Under the pieces are notes generated by a model, which was given only the letters and a program-made list of their open reading frames with translations, was not told the DNA's origin and made no database searches. Position numbers and translations under genes: made by a program. This document shows positions 1 to 10,161 of a stretch of DNA of 64,000 bases, in pieces. Origin of the DNA: Notolepis coatsorum (lineage: Eukaryota > Chordata > Actinopteri > Aulopiformes > Paralepididae); the NCBI GenBank assembly GCA_963971535.1, contig OZ020589.1:93251182-93315181 (forward strand). Reading direction: 5' to 3'. Each line of letters opens with the position of its first letter. The stretch's first letter is position 1.

Positions 1-2095
1 AGGAAAGACTGACCATTGCCCCCAATCCCTTGCAAAAAGCCCGCCATACCTGGGAAGTGAACTGGGGCCCCCGGTCCGAGACGACGTCCTGGGGAAAACC
101 ATGGAGGCAAAACACGTGGCGTGTCAGGAGGTCCGCCGTCTCGGCCGCCGAGGGAAGCTTGGGAAGGGCCACGAGGTGAACCCCCTTGCTGAACCGATCC
201 ACCACGGTCAGAAGGCACGTGTTCCCCTGGGAGGAGGGAAGACCCGTGACGAAGTCCAGCGCCACATGTGACCAAGGACGGCTCGGAATGGGAAGCGGCT
301 GCAATAGCCCGGAGGGTGCCTGGTGGGAGGCCTTGCTGCGGGCGCAGACTGCGCAGGCCAGTACGAACTCCTTGACGTCGTTCCTCATGGTGGGCCACCA
401 GAATCGACGAGCCAGGAAGGAGAACGTGCGATGAACGCCCGGGTGGCAGGCGAACCGGCTGGTATGGCCCCACTGGAGGACCCGGGACCGGACCGAGTCT
501 GGGACGAAGAGACGATGAACCGGTACATTGCCTGGAGCGCGATGGAAGCGTAGGGCACGCCTTACAACCCCCTCGATGCCCAAGGTGACTACTCCTACCA
601 CCCTGGCCTCTGGGAGGATGGCAGTCGGGTCCTCAGTGGTTGGAGCCCCCTTGGAGTGTAACGGGGACAGGGAGTCGGCCTTCGTGTTGCGGGAACCAGG
701 GCGAAACGTCAGCGAGAAGTCGAACCGACTGAGGAAGCTGGCCCATCTTGCCTGCCGGCCATTGAGGCGCTTGGAAGCACGGATGTACGTCAGGTTCTTG
801 TGGTCCGTCCAAATGGTAAATGGCTCCTCGGCCCCCTCTAGCCAATGACGCCACTCCTCCAAGGCAGCCACAACCGCCAGCAGCTCCCGATTGCCGATGT
901 CATAGTTCCTCTCGGCAGGGAGGAACCGACGCGAGTAGAAGGCGCACGGATGTACCTTCTGGTCTGTAGCCGACCACTGGGACAAGATAGCTCCCAGTCC
1001 AGTATCCGAGGCGTCCACCTCTACGATGAACTGTCTCTTGGGGTCTGGATGGAGCAAGATCGGGGCGGAAGTGAACCTCTTCTTGAGGGAGCGGAACGCA
1101 GCACACGCCGCTGGGGACCAGTCGAACGGCAGGGCGGGAGAGGTCAGTCTGGTAAGCGGTTCCGCCACTTGACTGTAGTTCCGGATGAACCTTCGGTAGA
1201 AGTTGGCGAACCCGAGGAAGCTCTGTAACTCCTTCCGAGAGGTGGGTTCCGGCCACTCCTCCACGGCCCGGATCTTGCGAGGATCAGCTCGGGTCAAGCC
1301 TCTCTCCACGATGAAGCCCAGGTAATCAACGGAGTCGGAGTGGAATCGGCACTTCTCCGCCTTGACGAAGAGCCGATTGTGGAGGAGGCGCTCCAGCACA
1401 CGGCGGACATGCTGGATGTGTTCCTCGAGGGTCTTGGAGAAGATGAGGATGTCGTCTAGGTATACTACCACAAACTCCTCCAGCATGTCACGAAGGACGT
1501 CGTTCATGAGCGCCTGGAATACCGCCGGAGCGTTGGTGAGGCCGAACGGCATCACCAGGTACTCGTAGTGGCCCCTGGGAGTCTTGAAGGCGGTCTTCCA
1601 TTCATCGCCCTCTCGGATACGGACTAGATGGTAGGCACTCCGGAGGTCCAGCTTGGTAAAGACGGTAGCCTGGGTGAGAGGCTCGAAGGTGGAGTTCATG
1701 AGAGGTAGAGGATACTTGTTCTTAATGGTGATCTCGTTGAGCTGGCGATAGTCGATGCAGGGTCGAAGGTCTCCGTCCTTCTTCCCAACAAAGAAGAAAC
1801 CGGCCGCCACAGGAGAGGAGGAAGGCCGAATGAGTCCTGCTTCCAAGGACTCAGAGATGTATTGATCCATCGCTGCCTTCTCCGGGACGGTCAGACTGTA
1901 GAGGCGGCTGCCGGGAAGGGGAGCCCCTGAGCGGAGGTCGATGGCACAGTCGTAAGGCTGGTGAGGCAGAAGGGCCTGAGCCCTGGACTTACTGAAAACC
2001 TCCATGAGGTCGTGGTACTCGGGGGGTATGGTCGAGAGGTCCGGAGGCGGCTCACAAACGGATCTCCGGGGCGAGGGACAGGACGCCGCCTGAAG
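1..2095 (-). pseudogene. pol: Gypsy-1 pol: RT, RNase H and N-terminal integrase (partial)
   Basis: One minus-strand frame (codon triplets starting at plus positions 2 modulo 3) is open from the LINE junction to base 1. I read it through and saw no stop. It encodes reverse transcriptase (palm core [11 protein letters not shown] near 1745-1775; catalytic YLDDILIF near 1440-1465), RNase H ([12 protein letters not shown] near 990-1030), the integrase zinc domain (HPGVH near 430-450) and two of the integrase catalytic acidic residues (DFVTGLP near 230-262; SDRGPQF near 55-85). These domains copy the element RNA to DNA and insert it into chromosomes. The gene is separated from its gag and protease by the LINE at 2096-3608, so it cannot be expressed normally. 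The start is missing because of that insertion, and the C-terminus lies beyond the window. Confidence 0.85.
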
Positions 2096-3608
2096 TTCAA
2101 GTTTCAAGTTTCTTTAATAGGTCATACAGAAGTACAGAATACTTTCATACAAAATGCTTCTTACTGTTACGCTCCAGAGACTGTGCTAGACAAGATAGTA
2201 TCAAATAACATAGTATAGCATGTAATTTAGAAGAAGAAAATGAGGTCACAGTGTTCGGTATAGACATATGTACAATGTTCTGAGTTACCATATAATATAC
2301 AATACTATGCAGTGTACTAATGTACAGTACTATATAGTGCAAAGCAGAAATGGGATGAGGTACAATTTAGGTACAATTTACAGTAAGGTGTACGAGTTGT
2401 AGTGCAATCCTTCATCAATAAATATAAAGTGTGGGGAGTGGGTGCTACAGTGTGTTTGTTTAAAGTGGGTGTGTGCTATAAAGTGTGTGGAGTGGGTGCT
2501 ACAGTGTGTTTGTTTAAAGTGGGTGTGTGCGTGTGGATGTGTGTGCTATGTGCGTTTGGTGGTTGTTGTTGTGTAGTGTTCATTGTTCGTTTAGCAGCCT
2601 GATGGCCTGGGGATAGAAGCTTCTTCTGAGTCTTTCTGTGCTCGCCTTGAGACTCCGGTATCGCTTGCCTGACCGCAGCAGTTCAAAGAGGCAGTTGTTC
2701 GGGTGACTGGAGTCTTTAATGATTCTCTTAGCCTTGCCCTTGCAACGCTTGTTGTAAATGTTCTGGAGGGTGGGGAGCCCCCCTCCAATTGTGCGTTCGG
2801 CTGAACGTGTCACTCTTTGTAGTCTGCTTCGGTCTTGTGCAGTGCTATTCCCAAACCAGGAGGTGATGTTGCCGGTCAAGATGCTCTCTATTGTACATGA
2901 GTAGAAGTTCTTAAGGATCTTCTGACTGACTTGGAACTTCCTTAGGCACCTGAGGAAGTAGAGGCGTTGTCGTGCCTTCTTCACAACACTGTCAATGTGT
3001 GTGGTCCATGTCAAGTCCTCGGATATGTAGGCTCCGAGGTACTTAAAGTTGTTGACTCTCTCAACCGGTGCCCCGTCGATGCTGAGGGGGCTGTAGTCCT
3101 TGACCCCCGACCTCCTGAAGTCCACAATCATCTCCTTTGTTTTGCTGACGTTAAGGGAGAGGCTGTTTTCCTGGCACCATCCCGCCAGGACCTTGACCTC
3201 TTCCAGGTAGGCCCTCTCGTCGTTGGCAGAGATCAGGCCCACCACCACTGTGTCGTCAGCAAATTTGATGATTGTATTGCTACTCCGCTGAGCCACACAG
3301 TCGTGTGTGTACAGGGAGTAGAGGAGGGGACTCAGAACACAGCCCTGGGGGGCCCCTATGTTGAGGGTGATGGATGAGGAGGTGCAGTTGCCTGCTCTCA
3401 CCACCTGGGGTCTGCCAGTCAGGAAGTCCAAGACCCACTGGCAGAGGTCATAGTTCAAGCCCAGGTCCCTGAGCTTGGCTATGAGTATGGAGGGGACTAT
3501 GGTATTGAATGCCGAGCTGTAGTCGATGAATAGCATTCTCACATAGTTCCCCTGCCTCTTGTCCAGGTGTGATGCTGCTGTGTGCAGCACATGGGCTATG
3601 GCGTCCTC
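2096..3608 (-). mobile_element. 5'-truncated L2/Rex1-type LINE inserted in Gypsy-1 pol
   Basis: A non-LTR retrotransposon lies on the minus strand. Its 3' end carries the short tandem tail CTTGAAACTTGAA (plus-strand complement at 2096-2110) instead of poly-A, as in the CR1/L2/Rex1 group. It is flanked by a 4-bp direct repeat GAAG (2092-2095 and 3609-3612). The 5' end is truncated inside the RT domain. A second copy of the same family lies on the plus strand at about 26.24-28.2 kb, with very similar coding sequence and the same 3' UTR. The 3' UTR here (2111-2579) contains a partial tandem duplication of a GT-rich segment (about 2425-2530). Confidence 0.85.
2580..3608 (-). pseudogene. LINE ORF2 fragment (reverse transcriptase, C-terminal part)
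   Basis: The open frame covers the RT palm and the C-terminal region. Visible motifs are [23 protein letters not shown], the catalytic [10 protein letters not shown], and the terminal [11 protein letters not shown] typical of L2/Rex1-group elements. The protein would reverse-transcribe its own RNA at a nicked target site. The endonuclease domain and the start of RT are missing because of 5' truncation at 3608. The frame continues a few codons upstream only because it reads into Gypsy-1 antisense sequence, so that upstream start is not genuine. It differs from the 26-28 kb copy by a handful of residues. It cannot encode an autonomous enzyme. Confidence 0.85.
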
Positions 3609-3612
3609 GAAG

Positions 3613-5123
3613 ACACTGGGCATGACAGGAGGAGCTCCACCCCTTGATGGTACCGGAGGACCAGGCGATGTGGGGCTCGTGCAGCGTGAGCCAGGGCCGG
3701 CCCAGGACTACTGGGACAAGAGGGGATCTGGTGATACAAAACTGGAGTCTCTCAACGTGGTTACCAGCAATGGTGAGCAGGACAGGGCAGGTGCGTTGAG
3801 TGATGTCAGCCAGGCGGTGTTGGTCCAATGCGAATACCTCCAATGGCCTCACTAGGTCCTCAAGTGGAATGTTGGCCCGGGTAGCAAACTCGAAGTCTAG
3901 GAAACTCTCGTCAGCCCCCGAGTCAATGAGTGCCTCCACCGTGGCCCGTTGGTCCGCCCAGGCCAGGGTGACGCTCATCAGACGGCTAGGTGGTGCACGG
4001 TTCTGGGAACGAGAAAAACGGCTCACCAGGATCTCCCGGGGTCCTGGCGAGCCTGGTCTTTTGGCCGGGTGGGGCAGTTGACGATACGGTGTCCATCCCG
4101 ATCCGCAGTAGAGGCAAAGGCCGGACCTGAACCTCGCCTCCCGTTCAGCTTGGCTAAGATGAGAACGTCCCAGCTGCATGGGTTCCTCCCCGGGCACCGA
4201 ACGGGAGGGGAAAGAGCCACCAGTCGTGTTGGGAGCAGGGCGACCCGCAGTACCGTCACGAGTACGGGGGGTCCGGAGTACCTCTGGAGGTCCCTGTCGG
4301 GTTCTCTCACGTCTTCTCTCCTGGATGCGTCCGTCGATGCGAATGGCGAGGCTGAACAGGTCCTCGAGGGACTCAGGTTCCTCACGGGTCGCGAGCTGGT
4401 CCCTGATTGCGTCGTTGAGCCCCCTCATGAAGGTGAGACGAAGTGCTTGATTGTTCCAACCGCTCTCCGTTGCCGCCAGTCTGAACTCCAGTACGTAGTC
4501 GGTGACCCCGCCACTGCCCTGCCGGAAGGTACCCAACCGGGCTCCAGGGTCCTGGCCACGGGCTGGGTGGTGGAAAACCCTGCGGAGCTCAGCCACGAAG
4601 TCTGGGTAGGAAAAACAGAAATCTGCCCCCATTGCCCAGGAGGCAGTGACCCACTGGGCTGCCTGGCCTGAGAGCAAGTTAGTCATGTAAGCCACTTGGG
4701 CTCCCCTTGAAGTGAATCGACTGGGTTGATGACGAAAAACCAACTCACATTGCATGATGAATGTGGCACAATCCTCGAAGTTACCATCGAACAACCGTGG
4801 TTCGGAGAGACGGGGCTCCCGAGGTGCGGGATCGGAAGTGCGGGGCCAGCCAGGGCTGCGGGTGATGCTCCGGCCGAGGCTCCTGAAGGAAGTGGGGTTA
4901 CAAGCAAGGTGTTAACGGTTTCACTCAGCGCTTGTAAGTGGAGGAGAATATTAGACTGTTGGCTAGCCAGAGAGCCAAGGGATCCCTGAATAGGCAGGAC
5001 CTGCTCTCGGAGCTCCTGTACAGCAGCCGCAGCCGCATCTAGCTGTAGGCTGTGGTCGTTGGTTAACTCTATCTGGACTGCCAACGCTGTTCTGACCCTC
5101 TCTGTGTCGGCTGAGGTCGTCAT
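3613..5123 (-). pseudogene. gag: Gypsy-1 gag and protease, frameshifted
   Basis: The gag ATG is at 5123-5121. Gag would form the particle that packages element RNA. A first frame covers the N-terminus (a helical region with LREQVLPIQG); by about 4800-4870 the retrotransposon-gag homology continues in another frame (FDGNFEDCATF, then LRRVFHHP), so there is one frameshift. The CCHC knuckle starts correctly (CLYCGSG near 4100) but its second half (GHRIVNCP) is in a different frame; the original frame resumes downstream, implying a compensating pair of indels near 4030-4110. The aspartic protease active site is clear (ALIDSGADESFLD near 3895-3935). The frame stops being Gypsy-like at the LINE junction (3608). 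Removal of the LINE plus one TSD copy (1517 bp) would leave this frame in phase with the RT frame at 1-2095, which confirms they were one gene. Confidence 0.8.
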
Positions 5124-5137
5124 GGTTGGATCGTAAT

Positions 5138-5419
5138 TGTGGTAACCTCTAATAATAAGTAAGCCACACAACACGCTTGTGATCCCTTTGGTTGAGTAGT
5201 TTAGTGGGTAACGGGAGCAATACAATACAGGTGCGTCTTACACTCTGCGCACGTTAGACATACAGGTAAGAACGCCGGCCCCGGATACGGAGAATACCTC
5301 ACGTATATATCTGTAGTCACAAAATAATATCCCTTGAGCAATAGCTCCCTCTAGTGGGGGAATATAGATACTGCCTCCATATTAATCCTAGATATATATA
5401 TAAGGCTGACATTACAACA
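5138..5419 (-). repeat. Gypsy-2 3' LTR
   Basis: 282-bp long terminal repeat, plus-strand TGTGGTAACC...CATTACAACA. I found no difference from the copy at 9795-10076. On the minus strand it is the downstream LTR and directly follows the polypurine tract. Confidence 0.95.
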
Positions 5420-5432
5420 CCCCTCCCCCTTT
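5420..5432 (-). other. Gypsy-2 polypurine tract
   Basis: The minus strand reads AAAGGGGGAGGGG immediately next to the 3' LTR. This is the RNase H-resistant primer for plus-strand DNA synthesis. Confidence 0.85.
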
Positions 5433-5560
5433 AAATTTCAACATTAACCAATGTCCATGTAATACAAAAATAATACTAAATAAAGGACTTAGCAACAGCT
5501 TACCAAATAAGGCACTTGGAAAACATATTACCAACAGTCATTACACTCATAACTGTCTCG

Positions 5561-5767
5561 TTAAATGTTCAGTCTGTCGGGAGGTCTGCGATCACGCTGT
5601 GACCTGCGCAATACCGCTGGTGACCTCGGACACACCACAGGTGACTGAGGTTTGGGTGGCTCTGGTGTTGAGAGCATGAGAGGGGTCCGAGTGTCAACTC
5701 TACTTGGGGACACAGACACCTCTCCTGGGGAGTCTGTCACTGGTACCGTAGTCACTGGCAAACAACA
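5561..5767 (-). other. Gypsy-2 pol C-terminal tail, cut off by an in-frame stop
   Basis: After the stop at 5768-5770 the same frame stays open for about 67 more codons, ending in RRPPDRLNI. From family knowledge, Mag-like pol proteins commonly end in a basic segment of this kind. So the stop is probably a nonsense change that trims the tail, or a natural terminus with vestigial sequence beyond it. The core enzymatic domains are not affected. Confidence 0.55.
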
Positions 5768-8700
5768 TTATCCCATAGTCTGTTCCCCACGGGTATCCAC
5801 CGTGGTGCGATCCGTCTCTGAACTGGTGTCGTGGCGTAGGCGTACATGGTCCTGGTGTCTACGGAAAACACGTCCATCAGTCAGTTGAATGACATAGGAA
5901 ACTGGGCCACTCTGTTTCAGAATAACGCCAGGCAGCCACTGTTGCTTGTTGATAGTACTGAAATTCCTCACATAGATCTTGTCCTCAGGTTCTAATTGTC
6001 TCTCTTTTGCGTGCTGATCATGACGCTCCTTCTGCTTCTCCTGCTTCCTCTGTACTTTTGCCTTCATGTCTGGACGCAGCAAGTCCAATCTCGCCGTGGG
6101 CCTACGCCCCATCAGCATCTCTGCTGGCGTGCGCCCCGTTGTCGTTTGAGGCGTGAGGCGATAGGTAAACAGGAAACGTGAAAGTCTAGTGTTTAGAGAG
6201 TCTCCTGTCATCCTCTTTAACCCTTCTTTCACTGTCTGAACAGCCCGCTCAGCCAAACCATTTGAGGCTGGGTGGAACGGCGCCGTCCTAATGTGATTAA
6301 TGCCGTTCTGGTGCATAAATTCACTGAACAGCTCACTGGTGAATGTTGGGCCATTATCCGAGACCAGGGTGTCTGGCAACCCATGGACTGCGAAGACTTG
6401 TCTGAGTTGGTCTATGGTTGTGGGGGCTGTGATATTGTTCATGATATGGGCTTCTATCCATTTTGAGTATGCGTCTACCATGATCAGAAACATCTGTCCC
6501 ATAAAGGGTCCTGCAAAGTCTACATGCAGCCTAGACCAGGGGCGGTCTGGCCACTCCCATGGGTGCAACGGAGCAGGCGGTGGATTGTTCTGATTAGTCT
6601 GACACTGTGTGCATGATTTTACCTTGCTCTCCAGATCATCGTCCATTCTTGGCCACCAGACGTATGATCTCGCTAGGCTTTTCATCCGGGAGACTCCTGG
6701 ATGAGTCTCATGTATCTCCTCCACAACTTGTGACCGTCCTGGGGGCAGTACGATGACCCGCGACCCCCAGAAGATGCAGCCGTCCTGCAGGCTCAGTTCT
6801 GTTTTGCGTTTAGCATACGGCCTCAGTTCCTCTCCCTCCACGACACTGGGCCAACCTTGCAAAAGGAAGGTCTTGACCCGAGACAGGACCGGTTCCCTCT
6901 CTGTCCACTGCTTAATCTGTGTCGCTTTGATAGGTGTCTCTGCTAGCCTCTCCAATGAAAACACAGTCTCTGGAGGCACATATGTAGTGGCGGGTGTCTC
7001 TGGTAACGGCAGTCGACTCAGTGCGTCAGCATTTGCGTTATCCTTGCCCGCTTTGAACACTATAGTGTACTGGTAGGCTGAGAGTGTGAGAGCCCAACGC
7101 TGTATCCTGGCTGAGGCCAGCGGTGGGATGCATTTTGTCTCACTGAACAGACTCATCAGAGGTTTATGGTCTGTTGTGATAGTGAATGCCCGTCCGTATA
7201 GGTATTGATGGAAACGCTTCACAGCAAAAACAACAGCTAGACCCTCTTTATCTAACTGAGAGTACCCCTTCTCCGCTGCTGTTAGGGTACGTGAAGCAAA
7301 AACAACAGGCTTCTCATCTCCATCCTCCATGATGTGTGAGAGCACGGCTCCGACTCCATAAGGCGAGGCATCACTCGAGACGATGATCTCTTTGTCTGGG
7401 TCGTAGTGAACGAGCAGCTTCGCAGACTGGAGCAGCTCTTTCACTTCCTTAAAAGCTCTCTGCTGCTCTCCACTCCACTCCCACTTAGTGTCAAGGTGCA
7501 GTAGCTTGTACAGTGGGGACAAAACATTTGATAAATCCGGCAGAAATTTGCCATAATAATTCACCATGCCCAAAAACGATCTCAGTTCATGGACACTCTT
7601 TGGGCTTGGAGCCTCCTTTATGGCTCTCACCTTGTCTTCCAAAGGGCTGAGCCCCTGTGCGGTGATCCTGTGTCCCAGGTAGGTCACGCTCGGTGCCAGG
7701 AACACACACTTGGCACGCTTCAAACGCAGTCCTGCGTCTGAGAGTCGTTTCAACACCTGTGCTAGGTTAGCCAGATGCTCTGCCTCCGTGGCCCCCGTGA
7801 TGAGGATATCATCTAGATATACCGCTACGTGCGGGATACCCTGTAACAGCGTGTCCATTGTTCTTTGAAAAATGGCGGGGCTGGATGCCACTCCAAACAC
7901 AAGGCGATTGTATTTAAATAAGCCCTTGTGAGTGTTGATGGTGACATACTCTTTTGACTCTTCGTCAAGTTGCAGTTGCTGGTAAGCATGGCTCATGTCT
8001 AGCTTTGTGAAAAGCTTCCCCCCTGACAAGGTTGCAAACAGGTCATCCACTCTTGGTAGTGGATACTCCTCCAGTTTAGAGACCTGATTTACCGCCACCT
8101 TGTAGTCTCCACATATGCGTGCTGTATTATCCTCTTTCAGGATTGGCACAATGGGAGCCGCCCACCTTGAAAATTGGACGGGTTCAATGATGCCTTGCTT
8201 CTGCAAACGTTCCAGCTCCTCCTCCACCTTGACCTTCATGGCATACGGCACCGACCTAGGCTTGAAAAACCTTGGGGCGGCCTCAGGGTCAACATGGAGT
8301 TTCACAGTTACCCCCTTCAGTGTGCCCAGCTCGTCCCTGAAAACATCACTGTACCGATGCAGGATGTCCTCTGTCGTGTCTGTCGTGTGCACATATTTAA
8401 CATTATGCCAGTTTAGCTTAATTTTCCTTAGCCAATCACGGCCCAAAAGACTTGCCCCCCCCCCCCCCCCCTTAGCTATAACCAGCCTGGCCTTTGCCTT
8501 CTGATTCCCCGCTAAAATGTCCACATATAGCACCCCTATATGAGGTATGGGCTGACCTGTATATGTCCTGAGCCTGAGCTTTGATGGGCTAATGGGTGGT
8601 AGGTTAGACCCCCATGTCTTCCTGTAGGTCTCCTCACTGATGAGCGATGCAGTAGCCCCTGAGTCAATCTCAAACTTTACATCCTGTCCCCCGACAGTGA

Positions 8701-9667
8701 TAGTGGCATAATAGGGTTCAGGTGGCTCCTCATCTGTTCCCACCCCGAACATGTTGTATGCACACTCTGCTTCCTCATGTGTTTCTTCCAGGTGGTGTGT
8801 GGAGGCTTGAGCCTGTCGCTGCTTTCCCTGCCAAGGCCTGCCCCTGCCCATTTTATTGTCTTTTGAACTCCTGCACTTCTTTGCTAGGTGTCCCTTTTTA
8901 TTACAATTATGGCAGACAGCCTCTTTGAATCTGCAGTCATTTGCATAATGCGACGACCCCCCACACCTAAAACATTCCACCCCTTTTTTAAACACTTCAT
9001 TTTTACCAGTCTCTTTATAGGCAGGATCCCTTCTGACTTGGTGCACTGTCTGTGACACTGACAACCCATTCCCCCTCTGTATGTCCCTAGCATTATTTGC
9101 AGCCATCTCCATACCTTGGGAAATCTCTAGGGCTTTTTCAAAAGTCAGCGGCGGGGCTTCCCCCAGCAGGCGGCGCTGTATGGGGTCATTATTAATGCCG
9201 CAAACTAATCTGTCACGGAGCATATCATCCAACACTGCCCCGAATTCACAATGTTCCGACAGTTGGCGTAGCTCAGCCACAAAGTTGGCTACAGACTGAC
9301 CTTGCTTCCTGAACAGACTGTGGAATTTGAAATGTTGTACTATCACAGAGGGTCTTGGGTTGTGGTGGTTCCCCACAAGCTTGACTAAGTCTTCATATGG
9401 AATTTCCCCCGGTTTCAGTGGTGTAGCTAAATTCCTTATCAGCTTATAGGTCTTAGCCCCACACACACTCAGGAGAATAGAGCGCATTTTCGCCACATCA
9501 GTAATTCCATTTGCATTGAAAAAATGTCCCAACCTTTCCTCGTACTCTGTCCAGTCCTCGTTCGCTTCCACGAACTCACTGACGTCGCCATCTGAGCGCG
9601 AGGCTCCTCTTCCACACTCGGCTCGTCCTCTTCTCCCGATGCTCTCCCGTCCCCGAGCGATGCTCAT
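5768..9667 (-). CDS. gag-pol: Gypsy-2 gag-pol polyprotein, intact (1299 aa)
   Basis: Start ATG at 9667-9665. One frame holds every domain: capsid-like gag (about residues 35-200); two CCHC zinc knuckles (CFRCGGSSHYANDC at about 232-245 and CHNCNKKGHLAKKC at about 252-265); aspartic protease (DSGA at about 334); RT with YLDD at about 617-620; RNase H (acidic residues near 765, 808 and 833); integrase zinc domain (H-x3-H near 984-988, C-x2-C near 1019-1022); and the integrase triad D1050, D1104, E1140 with the usual 35-residue spacing. A run of 17 C on the plus strand (8455-8471) encodes five glycines after the protease and is prone to length change, but is in frame here. No separate gag stop or frameshift is seen, so gag and pol are fused. 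The regulatory signals are in the LTR at 9795-10076, which has a TATATATA tract near 10047-10060. The product is likely functional apart from a possibly shortened C-terminus. Confidence 0.95.
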   Translation of the reverse strand: MSIARGRESIGRRGRAECGRGASRSDGDVSEFVEANEDWTEYEERLGHFFNANGITDVAKMRSILLSVCGAKTYKLIRNLATPLKPGEIPYEDLVKLVGNHHNPRPSVIVQHFKFHSLFRKQGQSVANFVAELRQLSEHCEFGAVLDDMLRDRLVCGINNDPIQRRLLGEAPPLTFEKALEISQGMEMAANNARDIQRGNGLSVSQTVHQVRRDPAYKETGKNEVFKKGVECFRCGGSSHYANDCRFKEAVCHNCNKKGHLAKKCRSSKDNKMGRGRPWQGKQRQAQASTHHLEETHEEAECAYNMFGVGTDEEPPEPYYATITVGGQDVKFEIDSGATASLISEETYRKTWGSNLPPISPSKLRLRTYTGQPIPHIGVLYVDILAGNQKAKARLVIAKGGGGGASLLGRDWLRKIKLNWHNVKYVHTTDTTEDILHRYSDVFRDELGTLKGVTVKLHVDPEAAPRFFKPRSVPYAMKVKVEEELERLQKQGIIEPVQFSRWAAPIVPILKEDNTARICGDYKVAVNQVSKLEEYPLPRVDDLFATLSGGKLFTKLDMSHAYQQLQLDEESKEYVTINTHKGLFKYNRLVFGVASSPAIFQRTMDTLLQGIPHVAVYLDDILITGATEAEHLANLAQVLKRLSDAGLRLKRAKCVFLAPSVTYLGHRITAQGLSPLEDKVRAIKEAPSPKSVHELRSFLGMVNYYGKFLPDLSNVLSPLYKLLHLDTKWEWSGEQQRAFKEVKELLQSAKLLVHYDPDKEIIVSSDASPYGVGAVLSHIMEDGDEKPVVFASRTLTAAEKGYSQLDKEGLAVVFAVKRFHQYLYGRAFTITTDHKPLMSLFSETKCIPPLASARIQRWALTLSAYQYTIVFKAGKDNANADALSRLPLPETPATTYVPPETVFSLERLAETPIKATQIKQWTEREPVLSRVKTFLLQGWPSVVEGEELRPYAKRKTELSLQDGCIFWGSRVIVLPPGRSQVVEEIHETHPGVSRMKSLARSYVWWPRMDDDLESKVKSCTQCQTNQNNPPPAPLHPWEWPDRPWSRLHVDFAGPFMGQMFLIMVDAYSKWIEAHIMNNITAPTTIDQLRQVFAVHGLPDTLVSDNGPTFTSELFSEFMHQNGINHIRTAPFHPASNGLAERAVQTVKEGLKRMTGDSLNTRLSRFLFTYRLTPQTTTGRTPAEMLMGRRPTARLDLLRPDMKAKVQRKQEKQKERHDQHAKERQLEPEDKIYVRNFSTINKQQWLPGVILKQSGPVSYVIQLTDGRVFRRHQDHVRLRHDTSSETDRTTVDTRGEQTMG

Positions 9668-9775
9668 TCAGTACCACTGCCGGCGTCGCTCATACGTTAG
9701 CCGTCCAGCTATAGCTTTAGCCTCACACCAACAACAAACAAAAGCAACCGGGATGACACGTCGCCAATCCAGTTT

Positions 9776-9788
9776 ATCCTCGTCGCCA
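9776..9788 (-). other. Gypsy-2 primer-binding site, tRNA-Ser(GCU)-like
   Basis: The minus strand reads TGGCGACGAGGAT, six bases inside the 5' LTR. This is the complement of the 3' end of tRNA-Ser(GCU) with CCA (from knowledge of that tRNA). Identity covers 13 bases and then stops. Confidence 0.75.
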
Positions 9789-9794
9789 AAAGTA

Positions 9795-10076
9795 TGTGGT
9801 AACCTCTAATAATAAGTAAGCCACACAACACGCTTGTGATCCCTTTGGTTGAGTAGTTTAGTGGGTAACGGGAGCAATACAATACAGGTGCGTCTTACAC
9901 TCTGCGCACGTTAGACATACAGGTAAGAACGCCGGCCCCGGATACGGAGAATACCTCACGTATATATCTGTAGTCACAAAATAATATCCCTTGAGCAATA
10001 GCTCCCTCTAGTGGGGGAATATAGATACTGCCTCCATATTAATCCTAGATATATATATAAGGCTGACATTACAACA
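9795..10076 (-). repeat. Gypsy-2 5' LTR (promoter copy)
   Basis: 282 bp, read as identical to 5138-5419. In the minus-strand orientation this is the upstream LTR. A TATATATA tract near 10047-10060 is a candidate TATA box. It is followed by the primer site and then the gag-pol ATG at 9667. Confidence 0.93.
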
Positions 10077-10155
10077 GTAATGTTAGGGTTTGTAACCGAC
10101 CTCAAACGCAACGGCACAGAGAGAGTTGTTTAGAGTTAGCCAAAGCAAGGGCGTA

Positions 10156-10161
10156 TTTATT
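10156..10161 (-). terminator. Polyadenylation signal in the Gypsy-1 LTR
   Basis: AATAAA on the minus strand, downstream of the TATA-like element within the same LTR. Confidence 0.4.

Larger units (their letters stand above)
5138..10076 (-). mobile_element. Gypsy-2: complete, very young Ty3/Gypsy (Mag-like) retrotransposon
   Basis: A 4939-bp element with two 282-bp LTRs that read as identical, TG...CA ends, and a perfect 5-bp TSD GTAAT (5133-5137 and 10077-10081). The tRNA primer site (9776-9788), polypurine tract (5420-5432) and one long gag-pol frame are all in the expected order for minus-strand transcription. Two CCHC knuckles and the RT/integrase style resemble the Mag-like Gypsy lineage. 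Identical LTRs imply a recent insertion, because both LTRs are copied from one template. It landed between the LTR and gag of Gypsy-1. Confidence 0.95.
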
